A DNA stretch of 64,000 nt. It comes from Pleurostoma richardsiae (lineage: Eukaryota; Ascomycota; Sordariomycetes; Calosphaeriales; Pleurostomataceae). The notes beneath the pieces were generated by a model. The model did no database searches, was not told where the DNA came from, and saw nothing but the letters and a program-made list of their open reading frames with translations. The stretch lies in contig JANBVO010000003.1 of NCBI GenBank assembly GCA_030052745.1, positions 372,001 through 436,000 on the forward strand, written 5' to 3'. Within the stretch, counting starts at the first letter, position 1, and every line of letters starts with the position of its first letter. Below, in pieces: positions 44,678 through 58,875 of this stretch. A program made the position numbers and the translations under genes.

Positions 44678-45002
44678 CGTGTCTTTTGGTTTGAAGATCA
44701 AGAATGTACGGCAATGGTTCGAGTACAAACAGTCCAGAACACGATATATAACGGATTTCGCCGTGCTGTCTTGACGTAGAATGCGGGCAGTTGACGGACC
44801 TCACTCAGCCCTATGAGACGCGCTTTGTTTAATTGACGGCCGGCCCGGACGCGCCTCGGAGCGGAAGAATTAGCGCCAAAGTCAACGGCGTTAGCTCCTA
44901 TGCAGGGACCAAAATTTTGGGAGGCGATGCTACAGAACCGACAGCGTCAACAGGAAGCGCAGATCCGCGAAAGGGGGCAAAGGTCTCTGTCCATTCTTTT
45001 CC
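44678..45002. promoter_or_regulatory. Divergent promoter of NSE3 and SLS1
   Basis: These 325 bases lie between two opposite start codons and must serve both genes. No outstanding TATA box is visible. Confidence 0.55.
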
Positions 45003-47690
45003 ATGTTCGCCCCGACGGTACCGGCCAGTTCCGTGTGCCTCCGATGCCAGCTGCGGCTTGCCAATTCCGCCGTTCGACGGGTCCGTCCCGGCGCTGCATC
45101 CGTCCTCCACGCGAGACGATTTAGCACTCAGGAGGATCCATTCCAGGAGCTGCAAATCAAGGAGGAGCCCGTGAAGGAGCAGGAGCAGGCGCAGGAACAT
45201 GAAGTCCCTCGCCGTGAGAGGAAATCCAGACTACATGAGCGACGGGTGTACACCAGCAGAGGCAAACGGCTTCTCGTGAAGTCGGAGAAGCTCGGTGTAG
45301 ACACTCTTGGGCGGCCCTCCGAGGCAATTGTGTTCAGAGATGGCGGCGAGGTGCACAAAAGTCCCATAATAAGAGAGGAGATCCCAGCGGCGGATGTCAA
45401 GCCTGTCAATGTCTTAGACGCAGTGGAGAAGGAGGGCCGGAGCCCCAGAGCGGACGAGGTCATGCAGAACATCCAGGAGCTCCGCCCTGCGCAGAGTATC
45501 CTCACCGAGCGCGAGTACATGGATGCCTTCGACCAGCTGCTCCACGGCTTCACGACCCTGCAACTGGAGAGCTACATTGTCCGACACGGCGCGGGTACTC
45601 CTGGTGCGGAGGGGCGACCAATTGCGACTGCAGAGGATCTAGCGGAGCCAACAGTTGAAGCTTCGCATCCTTGGATCGTCAAGCAGTGGAAATGGATACC
45701 ACAGGTCCCGGACGCGGATGCGGAAGTAGATCCCTATTTAAGGGGCTACGTCTTGACGTCCATGACGCCCAAGGAGAAGCTCGTCGCTCGGCTCATGCGT
45801 GGGTGCTGGGGACTGTCAGTACACGAGCTTCTAGACCGGCCGGGTCGGTTGGATGTTGAAGCCCGAGATCCGGAGTTCTCACTTCTTGCGCGTACGTTAT
45901 TTGCCTTCCTGTCAGCACTGTAGGATTGTCGATACTAATCAATGGTGCTCCTTCCCAGTGGGACCCAAACAATGGCTCCAGTCCATATCCGAAGCAACGC
46001 CCGAGCCAGGGAAGCAGATCGAACTGCTACGATCCAAGCGCCTGATTCGCATCTCCGCACGGAAGGTCACGGCAGAGACGATCCTGGACGAGATAGCCAA
46101 GACGCTGAACAACGTTAGAGCGAGGAGTTTCGAGACCAACCTCCTCCCAGCGGGGCCTCCTTACGATACGCAAGCCCTGGATGAAGTCGGCAGGATAGCA
46201 GACGCCGTCGTGCGATACAATGAGTCCAAAACGGAGGTACGTCTAAGCATGTGCCGGGAGAGTGCAAAACGAAGCGTGGATAGCTGACACTCCAGCAGAT
46301 CCAGGTAACCTGGATAGAGCAGGATACCCGCGATCCGTCCCACGAAGACGTCTGCGACATCGTCTTCAGGCTGCTCCTGACCGCGCACCCGTCAAAGCGC
46401 CCAAATACCTACCTCACTGCCGTCGGCCGGGACCGTCTCGGCATGCTCGTCGCCCAGTACACCAACAAGGACAAGATGATGTGGAAGGACCGCATGGAGA
46501 AGTGGGCGCGGATGCTCTGGCGGCGTACACCGCCCTGGGCGGACGGGGAAGACCACACGGTGACCAGCGGCATGAAGGACATGGTTCTCGAGCACGACCT
46601 GGACGTCGCTCTGGCTATGGAGGTAGCAGCGGCCAACGAAGTGGCTAACGCGCCTCCGGCCGAGCCCACCAATGAGTCTGAAGCTTCTTCAGCAGCTACC
46701 ACCCCGCCGCCCGTCAACGCCACGCCCTCAGCAAGCGGGAATTCCGCGACCTGGTCCCCGAGGATACACACCTCGACCAAGGCCATCTTCGGGCACATCC
46801 TCCACCCCGTGCCTGGCCTCACCGCGGTCATGCAGCAAGCCACCATGCGGGACCTGCCTGCCTCGCCGTCCTCCTCGCGCGTCCTCGTCCCCGTCATCCC
46901 GCCACTCAAGGACCTCACCGTCGACGTGCACCCGAGCCTCATCACCACCCGCATCCTCCTCCGCTTCCTCCCCCTGCCCTCCTCCGCCCCGCCGCACCCC
47001 TCCGCCCCGCCCCTCGAGCTCAGCCTCGTCGCGCGCGCCGCGCAGCACTCACCCAGGACCCCGCCCCAGCCGCCCCGCGCCTCCGTCCTGCGCGCCGTGG
47101 TCGGCCCCCCCAGCGTCGCCGACATCCTCCTCCCCTCCGGGCCCGTCGACGTCCGCGCCGTCCAGACCCGCTACGCCGAGCTGCCCTGGCTGGGCCGCAG
47201 CCCCCCGCCCGGCACGCTGCCGCTCATGCGCTTCCTGGGCCGGTCCTCCCTCGAGCTGCTGAGCGGCAGCCTCGCCACGCCCGCGCGGCTGCCCGCCCTC
47301 GGGATCCCGCGCCGCCTGCTGACCGCCCCGCGCGGGAACGCGCCGCCGACGACAGAAGACACAGCTCCTGCGTCGGTAGTGGACAGCGCGAGTTCTGCCG
47401 CCGAGAGCGGCGCCGACGAGCTCGTCGAGGTGGACTACGTCTTCGCCGGGCTGGAGGTGCACCGCACGGTCGAGGGGACATTCCTGGGCTGGAAGCTGGC
47501 GTACACCAGCATCGACGCCGGACGTGGCGGCGGCCAGCGCGCAGAGCTCAGCCTCGAGGCCGTGCCGGGGATGGACCCCGAGCGCGGGAGGAAGACCGCG
47601 GATCTTATGACGACCAAGGCGTTTCTGGAGTCGGTGCACCGGCTGGCTGATGGGCAGGATGGCGTTCCGTGGCTGGGGGCTAGAATGTGA
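45003..47690 (+). CDS. SLS1: SLS1-like mitochondrial inner-membrane translation factor
   Basis: Exons are 45003-45891, 45959-46236 and 46299-47690 (or 46296), giving 852 or 853 residues. Yeast Sls1 is an inner-membrane-associated protein that couples mitochondrial transcription to translation. The first about 40 residues are basic and hydroxylated, with RRFSTQ at the expected cleavage end. Conserved stretches include RLLVKSEKLGVDTLGRPSEAIVFRD near 90, LGPKQWLQSIS near 298 and a KH-like RKVTAETILDEIAKTLNNVRA near 330. The C-terminal part (about 450-850) holds long low-complexity Pro/Ala/Ser insertions between conserved blocks and ends PWLGARM. The third exon has a tandem CAGCAG acceptor, so one glutamine may be included or skipped. 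Third-exon GC content is very high. Confidence 0.85.
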
Positions 47691-48147
47691 GACTAAGATA
47701 GATAAATGCTCAATAACTCCTCTACGCTTGATTACATTCTACGTGTCATCCAGACAAATGGTTTGAGACTTGTATCTCATAGACCATGAAACATGTTACG
47801 GTGATGGTGACGAAGGCTGAAGTAGGGAGACAATGGCATCACAGGGGCCAACTCAAGTTCATATTAGATAGGCAGACACGTATTAGGGAATGGTATCGTT
47901 GGGGATCACGTCTAAGAGAACTCTATTTTGGCACTAAAGCACATCTCGAGAAGTTTTGATTCGCAGAAAGCCCTGACCCTTTCCTCTCAATTATGTGCCC
48001 CAAAGACAAAACGACCGAGAACTCATGCAAAAACCGGGAATCATTTCGTTTCAGACGTGTGTGTATCCCAAGGACACACGAGGGTGATGAGCTAGCGAGA
48101 TTGACTGAGAGCTCATCGCGAAGGGATGATCGTGGGTGACGAGCCGC
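47691..48147. other. Convergent 3' region between SLS1 and TEF1
   Basis: These 457 bases hold two facing 3'UTRs. The sequence is clearly more AT-rich than the flanking exons. No gene is seen. Confidence 0.6.
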
Positions 48148-49994
<1,847 letters not shown>

Positions 49995-52455
49995 GGTGGC
50001 GGTGTTGGATTGTTGAGAGTTTGGTTTTGAAAGGTGCGAATGTCACGAGAAGTACGACTGCGAGGGGTTAGAAGACGATGCTCTCGCGGTCTGTTGTTTT
50101 GATGGTGATGGAGGAAAGGGGAGGAGAGATGGAGAGGGAGACGAACAGTTTCGGCAGGTAGAATTGCTCTTGAATTCTGGTATGCGCGACACCTTTCAAC
50201 AGGGAAGAAAGATGGAGAGGGGAGGAGGGGAGGGAAGTTTTTTAAGGAAGGAGGGGCAGCGGCGGGCAGGCGAGTAAATTTTTCTAGTGGGGCAAAACCA
50301 AAGAAAAAGCCCCGCGTTCCAAGCGCCCACAAAAGCAGCGTCGGACTTTGCGAAATGTACCCGGCTACCGCCCGTCACGTACCTCTCACCCTGCCAGGTC
50401 GCCTCCTATTGACCTCTATGTGCACCTACAGCTCGGAGAAGCAGCCTGCCCTTGTTCGATATGCTGCCAATGTGGGACGTGGACGCACAGAATCTATATT
50501 CTTCTCTCAGACAGCCACGGTATGGGCCGGCCAGGGCTATGACAACATCCCCTGCGATTCTCGAGACGTCATGCGGGGTGGAGGGGTTGTCGTCGAGGAT
50601 CTTCGGCCACGACAATTCTGCTTGCACATGCCACTTCAACCCACATTGATCTCGATTACTATGCATATAGTTGTCTTTCTCGTAATCTCAATTGCAATGG
50701 TAGAAGCGATCACATACGTGTACATCGTAGCAAGATCATCAACTGTTTCATGGAAAAGCTCATTATCCATGTCTTCTGCCTCGCCGTAGATGCCATATAT
50801 GCTTCACTTTCAAAAGCTCCCATCTACAATATTCGAGTGATGGAAGGACTGAAAAAGCACATGGCCGTTTCAGATTACCAGGTACAAGAGCCCAGATGCA
50901 GTGGTACTTCATGCACGGAGGCGGTAAGAGCTTGGGCAGTGCGGGAACAATCTGGGATTCCAGCCCAACCACCACGACAAGCAACCTTGCAAGGGATCTC
51001 GCAGCACTGCCTGGCCCGGCAACGACCCCTCCAACCCACCTCACCCTCCTCGGCCGACCCTCCTCCTCCTCCTCCTCATCCTCGCCCGAGATACCGGCGT
51101 GAGTCAACGCGACCACGGGAGCTCCAACAAGCTTTCGCCGTCCCCAGTACTGACAAACTGCCTTCTCGTGCATTCTCGCTGTCTCTCGAAACCGCATGTG
51201 GCCATAGTCTCTGTAGTCATTTTCTCTACCGTGGCTTACCGTGGCTGGCCATGCTAGCAGTCGCAGTTAGAGCTTAGGAGCAGCCATACTATGGTAGTAA
51301 CGAAAAAGTTCTTCTCGGTGGAGCAAATCATCGTGCGGCGGCGGGTGGCAGTGGCGTCCGAACGACAAAGGTGTGGCAAGATCGGCGGCTAAAGACTAGG
51401 CCAGCTCATCTCTCCTCCCTCATCTGGGGCCTCGATGAAAAATGCATTTGATTTTGTGCATATGCGAAAAAGCACAGATAGCTCGTAGCTATCCGTGGTA
51501 GCTCGACTGTGGCTCGATTGGCCCAGTGTAATCCAGTCACTTCTCGAAGTGCCTACAGCCTCAACGCTATAGGCTACTACGGGTGGTAGAGTAGACATGT
51601 TGCTACCTTGCCTATTTGCCTCCAGCCAGGGTATGGTTATCAACGGCTGTCTCTCAGCTAACGGTGACACGGAACACGCTGTAGTGTAGGGTGGTTATGC
51701 CTACACCGTACTCCTTAGCCTCACCCGCTATGAGCTTGCTCCGGGATGACTTTGCAGCGGCAAGGAGTCTCCCGGACACGAAATCGCCCCAGGCGATACC
51801 CTCTATGACATAGCGCCTCCCTCCTAGCTGAGCCCAACTGCACGGGAGTCGCCCTTGTGGGACGATTGGGGGCCATGGACTGTGGCACTAGGCAGAGGAG
51901 GCGCCCAGGGACATACGTAAGATAGGCGACTCCTGGGATATCAAAACGTCAAGGATCACGAATGGGCTTCAGTAGAGTACAGGACAATGATAGCTTCCAG
52001 TGTGCTATGGTAGTATAATGGACTCATAACATTCGAGCCACTTGAGCTCGGTCAAGTAGTCACTCACGATGACTCCATCTATACACGTCTTCTCCGAAAC
52101 GAAAGCTAATTAGGATCGTGGCCATCAGCGACCTTATCTATTAGCAAATGTGTCACCTCCAACTCCAGCCTTATGAAAACACATAGGTTGCACTCTCCCC
52201 TAGCCGTTCATCCATGCAGTATGTGACAGATAAAGGAAGCCAATCCCCAAATAGATAGAAAAGAGCTGCTAGGAACATAGCTAACAAGATGAAGAACGAA
52301 AAATGCATTGGCCATGAAGATGCCATGGGGAAGAAGGTACCCCATCCGCTATGTCGTCCACCTCCTATAGGATATTATGAAGCTGGCGTCTATATCCACA
52401 ATCCGAAATCTCATATTGGCCGTCTCTCATACATCATATCGCGCATATCATCTCA
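49995..52455. promoter_or_regulatory. TEF1 upstream region and gene-poor spacer
   Basis: The first about 350 bases form the TEF1 promoter and leader: on the coding strand they are pyrimidine-rich, with long CT runs near 50100-50240. An acceptor-like CCCTCGCAG at about 50063-50071 fits a leader intron. From 50.4 to 52.4 kb I see only short overlapping open frames and no domain, up to the 3' end of the ferric reductase. Confidence 0.5.
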
Positions 52456-54345
52456 TCACCACGTGAAGCTCTCCTCGATGAAATCCACAACGCTCCCCTC
52501 GTCCAGGCATCCCCTGACCGCTGCTCTCACGTCATCAGCCAGTGCTCCCGGGCCGCACACACTGACGGCCATGGCGCCGACCTGCTCCGCGACCTCCTTC
52601 CGGATAAGCAGCGGGATGTTGGGCCGGCCGGGGAACATCTGCACTGTGTTGCTCGCGGACACTATCTCACGGCTGTTCTTGGGCCTTGTGATGAAGAGCT
52701 TAATGGCGAGGATGTCCCGCCGGCCCGGCATCCGCAGAACCGCGTCCATCCACGGACGCACCCACTCCAGCGCTTCGTAGTCGCGCACGATCCACACAAG
52801 AGTTATCCTTCTTGTGGCCACCGTACCAGCGCCGTAACCCCCAATAAGGTGCGGCAGGTACGACATGTGGTGCGTGATGCCCGTCGCCCCTGCGATCAGG
52901 ACGCAATGCCCGTAGCTGTCGAGCGAGTGATGCCCGCCGTATGGTCCCTCAAATGCGGCCCGGAGCCGGACGGCACGGCGCCCTTGCGCCCGCGCGTGGT
53001 TGTACAGCTTGCGCGTGAAGCCAGTGTGGGCGCCGATGACAAATGACACGGTCGTGCTGGCCTTCCGGGTGGCGAGGGCTAGCGGCTCCTTCTCGCTGAT
53101 CGGGAGGCTCTCGTCCTGATGCTCAGTCCACGCAATCGAAAAGGGGTGGTTCTCCCACGGGCTGAGACCGGCGGCACGGATGTAGGCGTGCGAGCCGGGC
53201 GGCACCTCGACGTGCCGAGGCAAGTACACGGTGAGGCGGCAGCACTCTCCGGGCATAGCCTCCGCAATCGCCTCGGTGAACCCCTTGCTGGACCAGTTGT
53301 AGTAGGCGAGGCGGACCAGACGCACGAGACGCTCGCACATCCACAGCACGAATATGGCAATGACATATGGAAGCTGAGGGAGGCCGCCAGGGATTGCGGC
53401 TGTCGCGCAGTGGATCCAGGTCATCACGAAAATGATAAAGGCGAGGATGATGTGGGTGTTGAGGAAGGTCTCATAGAAGGCGTGGCGCACCGGAGAGACA
53501 GCGAGAATGGCGAGGACGGTCATGGCAAGCGTACCGGCGGTGCCAGATGCGATGAAACGTTCGTGCAGGAGACGATCGCGAACGCTTTCCCATCCCCCAT
53601 CGGTAACCTGAACAATTGCCCAAGCTAAGGTGTGGATTAGAGCCTCAATGACGACCACTCGTCCAATCCAGCGATGAAAGAGGTTGTAAGTATCGAAACT
53701 GATCTTCAGCATCCCAATCAAGGGATTGTTTCGTCCAGCAAGAATAATCAGTGGAACCATGTTGACAGCGGCGAGGGTGCCAGACCGTCCACGGAGTTCG
53801 GCGCAGAAAGCGAACCTATTCTCGTTGTGCCAGTTGAGAACGAACATGTAGATCAGGTTACTTCCCAGGTAGCCGCCCAGTAAGATGCTGTGCAATCTCG
53901 AGGGTAGAGTACCGATGTTGACGGCCGACGACAGCTTGATCTCCCGATTATGCCTCTTTTTCCATATCGGCGCGTAGATGAGGTTCTTCTTCAACGATGG
54001 CATCCAACTCCACTGCGAAAATCTCCAGTACTCTTGCTTATCCCGCGCCACTGACATGGCAGAGACTTGCCGTAACCTGGACCATCCGATGTCCAAGATC
54101 CTTATCGTCAGGATTACCATGGCAATGATCCCCAAGCTCCACCAAAGCATATCCTTGAAGAGGATGTTGACAGGCTGATTGACGCCTGCTAATCCCGAGT
54201 GATAGGGCGCTATCGTCGGATTTGGCGTCTCGGATGATATCATTGTCGTTGCTGTACCACCTGCAACAGCTGTCTCTCGAGCACCCAAAGTGTGTAGGAA
54301 AGTGAAGGTTTCCGGCGCGGCGATCCGGCGCCGCTGAAAGGCCAT
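52456..54345 (-). CDS. Ferric/cupric reductase transmembrane component (FRE family)
   Basis: This intronless gene encodes 629 residues. FRE metalloreductases pass electrons from NADPH through FAD and two haems across the membrane to reduce extracellular Fe(III) or Cu(II) before uptake. The haem ligands fit His224 (HRWIGR), His238 (IHTLAW), His298 (NTHIIL) and His312 (WIHCAT), two pairs each 14 apart. One membrane segment near 66-86 precedes the six-helix ferric-reductase core (about 150-345). The FAD-binding HPFS is at 400-403 and the NADPH-binding half holds GPYGG, GATGITHHMSYL and CGPGALADDV near the end. No clear cleavable signal peptide is present. The gene stands alone, with no multicopper oxidase or siderophore genes in this window. 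Confidence 0.93.
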   Translation of the reverse strand: MAFQRRRIAAPETFTFLHTLGARETAVAGGTATTMISSETPNPTIAPYHSGLAGVNQPVNILFKDMLWWSLGIIAMVILTIRILDIGWSRLRQVSAMSVARDKQEYWRFSQWSWMPSLKKNLIYAPIWKKRHNREIKLSSAVNIGTLPSRLHSILLGGYLGSNLIYMFVLNWHNENRFAFCAELRGRSGTLAAVNMVPLIILAGRNNPLIGMLKISFDTYNLFHRWIGRVVVIEALIHTLAWAIVQVTDGGWESVRDRLLHERFIASGTAGTLAMTVLAILAVSPVRHAFYETFLNTHIILAFIIFVMTWIHCATAAIPGGLPQLPYVIAIFVLWMCERLVRLVRLAYYNWSSKGFTEAIAEAMPGECCRLTVYLPRHVEVPPGSHAYIRAAGLSPWENHPFSIAWTEHQDESLPISEKEPLALATRKASTTVSFVIGAHTGFTRKLYNHARAQGRRAVRLRAAFEGPYGGHHSLDSYGHCVLIAGATGITHHMSYLPHLIGGYGAGTVATRRITLVWIVRDYEALEWVRPWMDAVLRMPGRRDILAIKLFITRPKNSREIVSASNTVQMFPGRPNIPLLIRKEVAEQVGAMAVSVCGPGALADDVRAAVRGCLDEGSVVDFIEESFTW

Positions 54346-57006
54346 GATGTTGAGGCCTAGAGTGAGTGAATAATCGAGGTCCTAATCCCTTCTTGCGCGA
54401 GAGTATGACGAGAAGGTGAGTCCTTGTGACTTGGTATGTTTGGATGGCCGGAACCTATATAAACGACCGTGATGTTGTTTGCCAGGCTGCCTCGGTCCCG
54501 TTGAGGGTGTCAAACAGAGATGGGTAGGGCTATTGTTCGCTGAGATGACCGCGGAACAAGGCCATGCTGGGTGAACAATAGGGGCGGTGCACAATGGCGT
54601 ATCGACGATCCCCTTTGTCCTTATTGACGGTGCTGCTTATTGTTATTGAGCCGCCGCTTTTCTCGTGGCTGGCGGAGACAAGGCCAATCTACGAGATTGG
54701 TCTGGTCGGTCCACGAAGTCGACGCAGTCAGGTGTTTCCTAGACCTGCGTGACCGCCGAGGTGATGTGCCGACGAGTCTAGAAAGCGCGATGCCCCAGAT
54801 TTGCCCGACTGGGCGAGGACGACAGCTGCGACTGGCTCGGGCCGCCGGGTAAGATGCAGCGTAGTATGGAAGAGAGGCAACATCCGCCGATGTTGTTCGG
54901 AGGGTGTGCTGCGACGTCAATAACGCCGTCCAAGGCTGCTTGTCCGTGGGCCGTGTCTGTTGATTGAACAATGACGGAATAAACAGCGTGGTTCGAAGAT
55001 GTCGTGAGCGGATGACTCTCGGCAGCTTCCGGCCACACAATGTGTGCAAAGGCGCACCTCGAGTGAGTGCGAGTGCGACGATGATTCAACTTGGAATCAG
55101 GAAGAGAAAGGCAAGGAATGTCGTGGCAATAGACGATGCCTGCAAGCAAGGGAAGGAACGAACGAGCTGGTCGTGGTAGTCAAGGGAGCCTGCCCTGGTT
55201 TCCCCTTTTGGAGTGTTGAGCTATAAAGTCTCGATGGAGCTTTTTCATCCAACCTCCCGCAAGAACAGAACAGGTACACCGTCCGGTATGTACAGTACAA
55301 CCACACACACGAAAAAAAAATAATGTCACAAACTTTTGGTGACCAAGATCAAACGTCGCACAGAGGGAGGGAAAGATCGTCAGTAATAAGAGAGAAACCT
55401 ACAGACCCGTATAGAGTCCAGCAGCCGGCCTACTCCGACGAGTTAAGGCAGGGAGTGCAGCAACGCAGCTTTCCCCTGACCTAACGATGGAGTGGCTTGC
55501 GGACCAGTCTGCCGGTGAGGGCCACTTGTCCGCCTGCGTGCATTCTTCGTCGCTCTTTTCTGGCCTGATCTATCGCGGTCCCACACAGCAGATGCCAAGA
55601 AATCGACGGTCAACGGCCTATCATCTCACGGAAATGCCCAGCTCGGACGTGCATCCGACCACACTGAGCGTCGATGCACTCAATGTGTTTACTGTGTAAG
55701 GAGAAAAAGATCTAGCTGCAAGGAAATCTCTAGAGAAGGTTGAAATCATTGGCCTACAAATCTGCGGGGCCTCTGACTGGGGGTCAGGGACGCTTTCCGG
55801 CGTTTTCAGCAGGCCTGCCTTGCGTCGAAACACGAACGCTCACTGGCTGGGTGTTTCCCTAGAGCCATGCCACCTCTAAGGGGCAGAGGGGCAAAGGAAG
55901 GCCGAGTCGCTAGAAACCAACCGGCGGATCCTGGCTAGCCCTAGCGACGCATGGATGGCTGCGGCGGGCAGATGGAGACCACCAGCTCCTTACCGTGCGG
56001 GCTGCCCCATTGCACTCTGCGTCTCGAGCCGAAGAAGTCGCGATACACCTCAGTCAACAAACACGATTGCCCGAGTTCCGAGAAGACGGACAAAGGCGAG
56101 ACCGTGTAAGCCCAGCCCGCGGAGAACCCAGATGGACATTTGGCACTGTCGTTCTATTTGAACATAACATGGAGTGGTGATCCTCATGCCACAAAACATA
56201 AGACGGCAGTATCATCAATCCAAATCGCCTGTCTAGCATCCTCACGAAGGGAAACCTCAAACGATCGAAGAGAGCCACTGTTTCCACTTCTACCCAGATA
56301 CCGGACTGTTGACAATTACGTGGGCAACGCAGCCAATGCGCAGTTAGCTACGCAACAAGCTGCTCAGATCCTCCTAATCAAGGCGCATCAGACTAGGTGT
56401 GGGATGAGCGTTACAAAAGCTCCAGTACTGTGATGATACCCAATGGGTGTGGAAACAGGATGGTGAGTAGGTGAATGATGCAGATAATGATGATCAATGA
56501 TTCCCTACCGCCCTGTATTCAGACTGCCACGTCTTTTTGCTGCCGATATATAAAACGAGACACATTACTACACAGCCTATTGAGCCAGTATTAAGATGCC
56601 CGTTCATACCAAGAGAATAAGTAAGATTAGAAAGTGCGGGCAGATGAGGAGAAATTACTCACATTAGGAGAGCAAACAAGTAAGTACGTAGGTTAGGAGA
56701 GTACTTATTGAGGAGAGCAGGAGGACCTGAGGGACGAATGTCCAGGCAGTGGTATAACTTACAGTAGCCATGTTATCTTTCCAAGATTCGTGCCAGAAGC
56801 GGTAATTATAGTGCGAATACTGATGCGTTTACTTTGAAGCTTTCAAAGTAGAAGCCCACAGCACATACCGTGATAATAGAACTTGTGCATGTTAGATTAT
56901 GATCGCGTATAGGTGCGGACTTAGAACATCCACCATGCCACGAATCGCACATACGACGATAGGGCAGCACCGCTGTTTTCAGGTGCATGGCATCCACAAT
57001 CGACAT
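54346..57006. other. Gene-poor spacer upstream of the ferric reductase
   Basis: This 2.66 kb runs from the ferric reductase start to the 3' end of the kinase gene. Open frames are below about 145 codons, overlap in several frames and show no domain. An A-run with TAATG lies near 55311. I see no tRNA or repeat that I can support. Confidence 0.55.
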
Positions 57007-58501
57007 TCAAGGAGTCAGCCAGACGTGGCTCAGGAGATCTCTCGCACTCTTCCTGTTCTCTGGTAGCCACTGGAGCATGTGACCGACAAAGTCAAGGAAC
57101 AGTGTTCTGTCCTCTCCCTCGAGCGAAAGAACCGAGTCAGGGAGTTTGAGGCTAGGGGGAACCAGATCCCCATATAGAAAGTTACCTGCACGCCAACTTT
57201 AGTTGCAGCAGTCCGAGGGTGGATTGAGTAGCATACCTTCTGAGTTGAAGAAAGGCCCTCCATAGAACTCGCGAGCAGTCCAACAAGGCTGACCTTCTGC
57301 ATTGGGAAGGGCATTTCGCCACTTACTGTGCTCCATCTTGCTTCCCTTCCAATAAGCTCTCTGGGCGGAGGACCAAGCAATGCTACCATCTCAGCAAGAT
57401 GCTTTCGACTATCGTAGTTCCCCTGGCTGGAGCGGATATCACGAAACAAGTCCCGGTTCTCAAGGAAGTTCCAAATCTGAGAATAACACCAAGATCAGCA
57501 CAACCCCGAGGAAGACGACGCATTAAGGCGACGCCTACCAGTACGCCCAGGTTCCAGATGTCCGCACTGTACGACCAGGGCGCGCCTAGTATGACTTCTG
57601 GAGCCTGAAAGAGCGGAGGCTGAATAGGATGTCGTAGAGGTTCGGGGCCATCACCCCGCTGAGCCAACCCGAAATTACTCAGTTTTAGAAGCATTCTGAA
57701 TGATTTTAAAGGGCCGAAATCGTACTGTGAAAAGTAGATTGACCGATCCTTTTGAACCTTCCGCGGCATTGCTGCCTTGCCCTTGGTTCTAATGTAATCT
57801 TCGACCACGGAGGGGTCTTCAAAACCCATCATGATATTGTCCTGCTTGATATCTATGACCGAGATCAGTATGACATGGCCCTGACGGTATGAAGCGACCC
57901 CGAGACGAAGTTGCTCACCTGTGTGAATGACGCCGCACTCTCGATGAATATAATCCAGTCCTAAGAGCAGATGACGTATATAATGCTTTAGAAGAGGCCC
58001 TGGGATCTTGCCATCAGGGAGTCGTCGCTGGAACAGCGTCATTGTCACCCGCATCGGTTCGTAGACCAGGCAATTATGCGCACCTCGAGGACCGGCGATC
58101 TCGAAATGGTCGATTACACACCTCACGAACCTGAACCCCTCGTGAGCCGGATTTGACCCAAGGCGTCTAGATATGACGACTTCGTGGTTTGCTGTGTCCT
58201 TGCCATTAGCTACGGAAATCTTCAGGGCAACGTATCGGTCCGGCTGCCAGCGCCACCTATGATGATGTTAAGAGATGACAGATATACGGAACTGAGCAAT
58301 CCTATATTACCGGGAGGTGTCTTTCCCTAGCCACACTGTCGAGGAAGAGTCCCATCCAAGCTTTATCAATATCTTGTATCGTCCGTGCAGTATATCTCCC
58401 AAATTTGCCGGGTAGAAGCGTCTTGCGTCGTAGTCGGGCATCGTCTCTTCCTCGATTAGGACATCGGGCGGGAGGATCCCGAGTGCACGATCAGTGGCCA
58501 T
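57007..58501 (-). CDS. SRPK-like protein kinase, probably damaged (frame change, NFG for DFG)
   Basis: Exons on minus are 58501-58311, 58256-57919, 57852-57539, 57476-57237 and 57185-57007. The fold is that of fungal SR-protein-kinase-like Ser/Thr kinases: ILHGRYKILIKLGWDSSSTVWLG, the ATP lysine in YVALKIS, catalytic HTDIKQDN (HTD in place of HRD), PEVILG and SADIWNLGVL. Two things are odd. The metal-binding DFG motif reads SNFG. Exon 4 needs one more base (or two fewer) to join its two halves: frame one runs to about 57325 (ALLGPPPRELIGREA), and the conserved continuation (KWRNALPNAEG, TAREFYGGPFFNSEG) is in another frame, which then reads through the last intron to a normal end (MLQWLPENRKSARDLLSHVWL). 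It may be a decaying paralogue or hold one sequencing error. Confidence 0.7.
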
Positions 58502-58875
58502 GGTCGAGCTTTTTGCGACTTAAGGCAGCTTCTGAAGCCGCCGAGGGGCTTGACTACGAAGTAACTTGACCGCCGACATCGAGAAACGGATCCCATCTTT
58601 GCACTACATGTTGAGCCTTCCCCCGCACCTTTTGTTTTGTTTTGTTTTGAGGAGACTTGACCATGCGACAACCGGCGAGTTAGTCGAGGGCTGAGAAGCA
58701 ATATTAGGTAAGCTGCCAAAGCCGGGGCACGTACCTAGGTACCTCGCCAGTCGCGGGCTGCCCCGGAAATTTCCACACGTCGTTGCCGACGTCGTGAGCG
58801 AGCACCATTTCAGAAACCAAGGCCTGTGACACGAACGGCACCACTCTCCTCCACAGCCATTGACGAGCTTTCACC
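58502..58875. promoter_or_regulatory. Divergent promoter of the kinase and MIC19
   Basis: These 374 bases lie between opposite start codons. A doubled palindrome-like element, GTACCTAGGTACCT, lies at 58731-58744. A TTTTG pentanucleotide is repeated about four times near 58628-58649. Confidence 0.55.
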
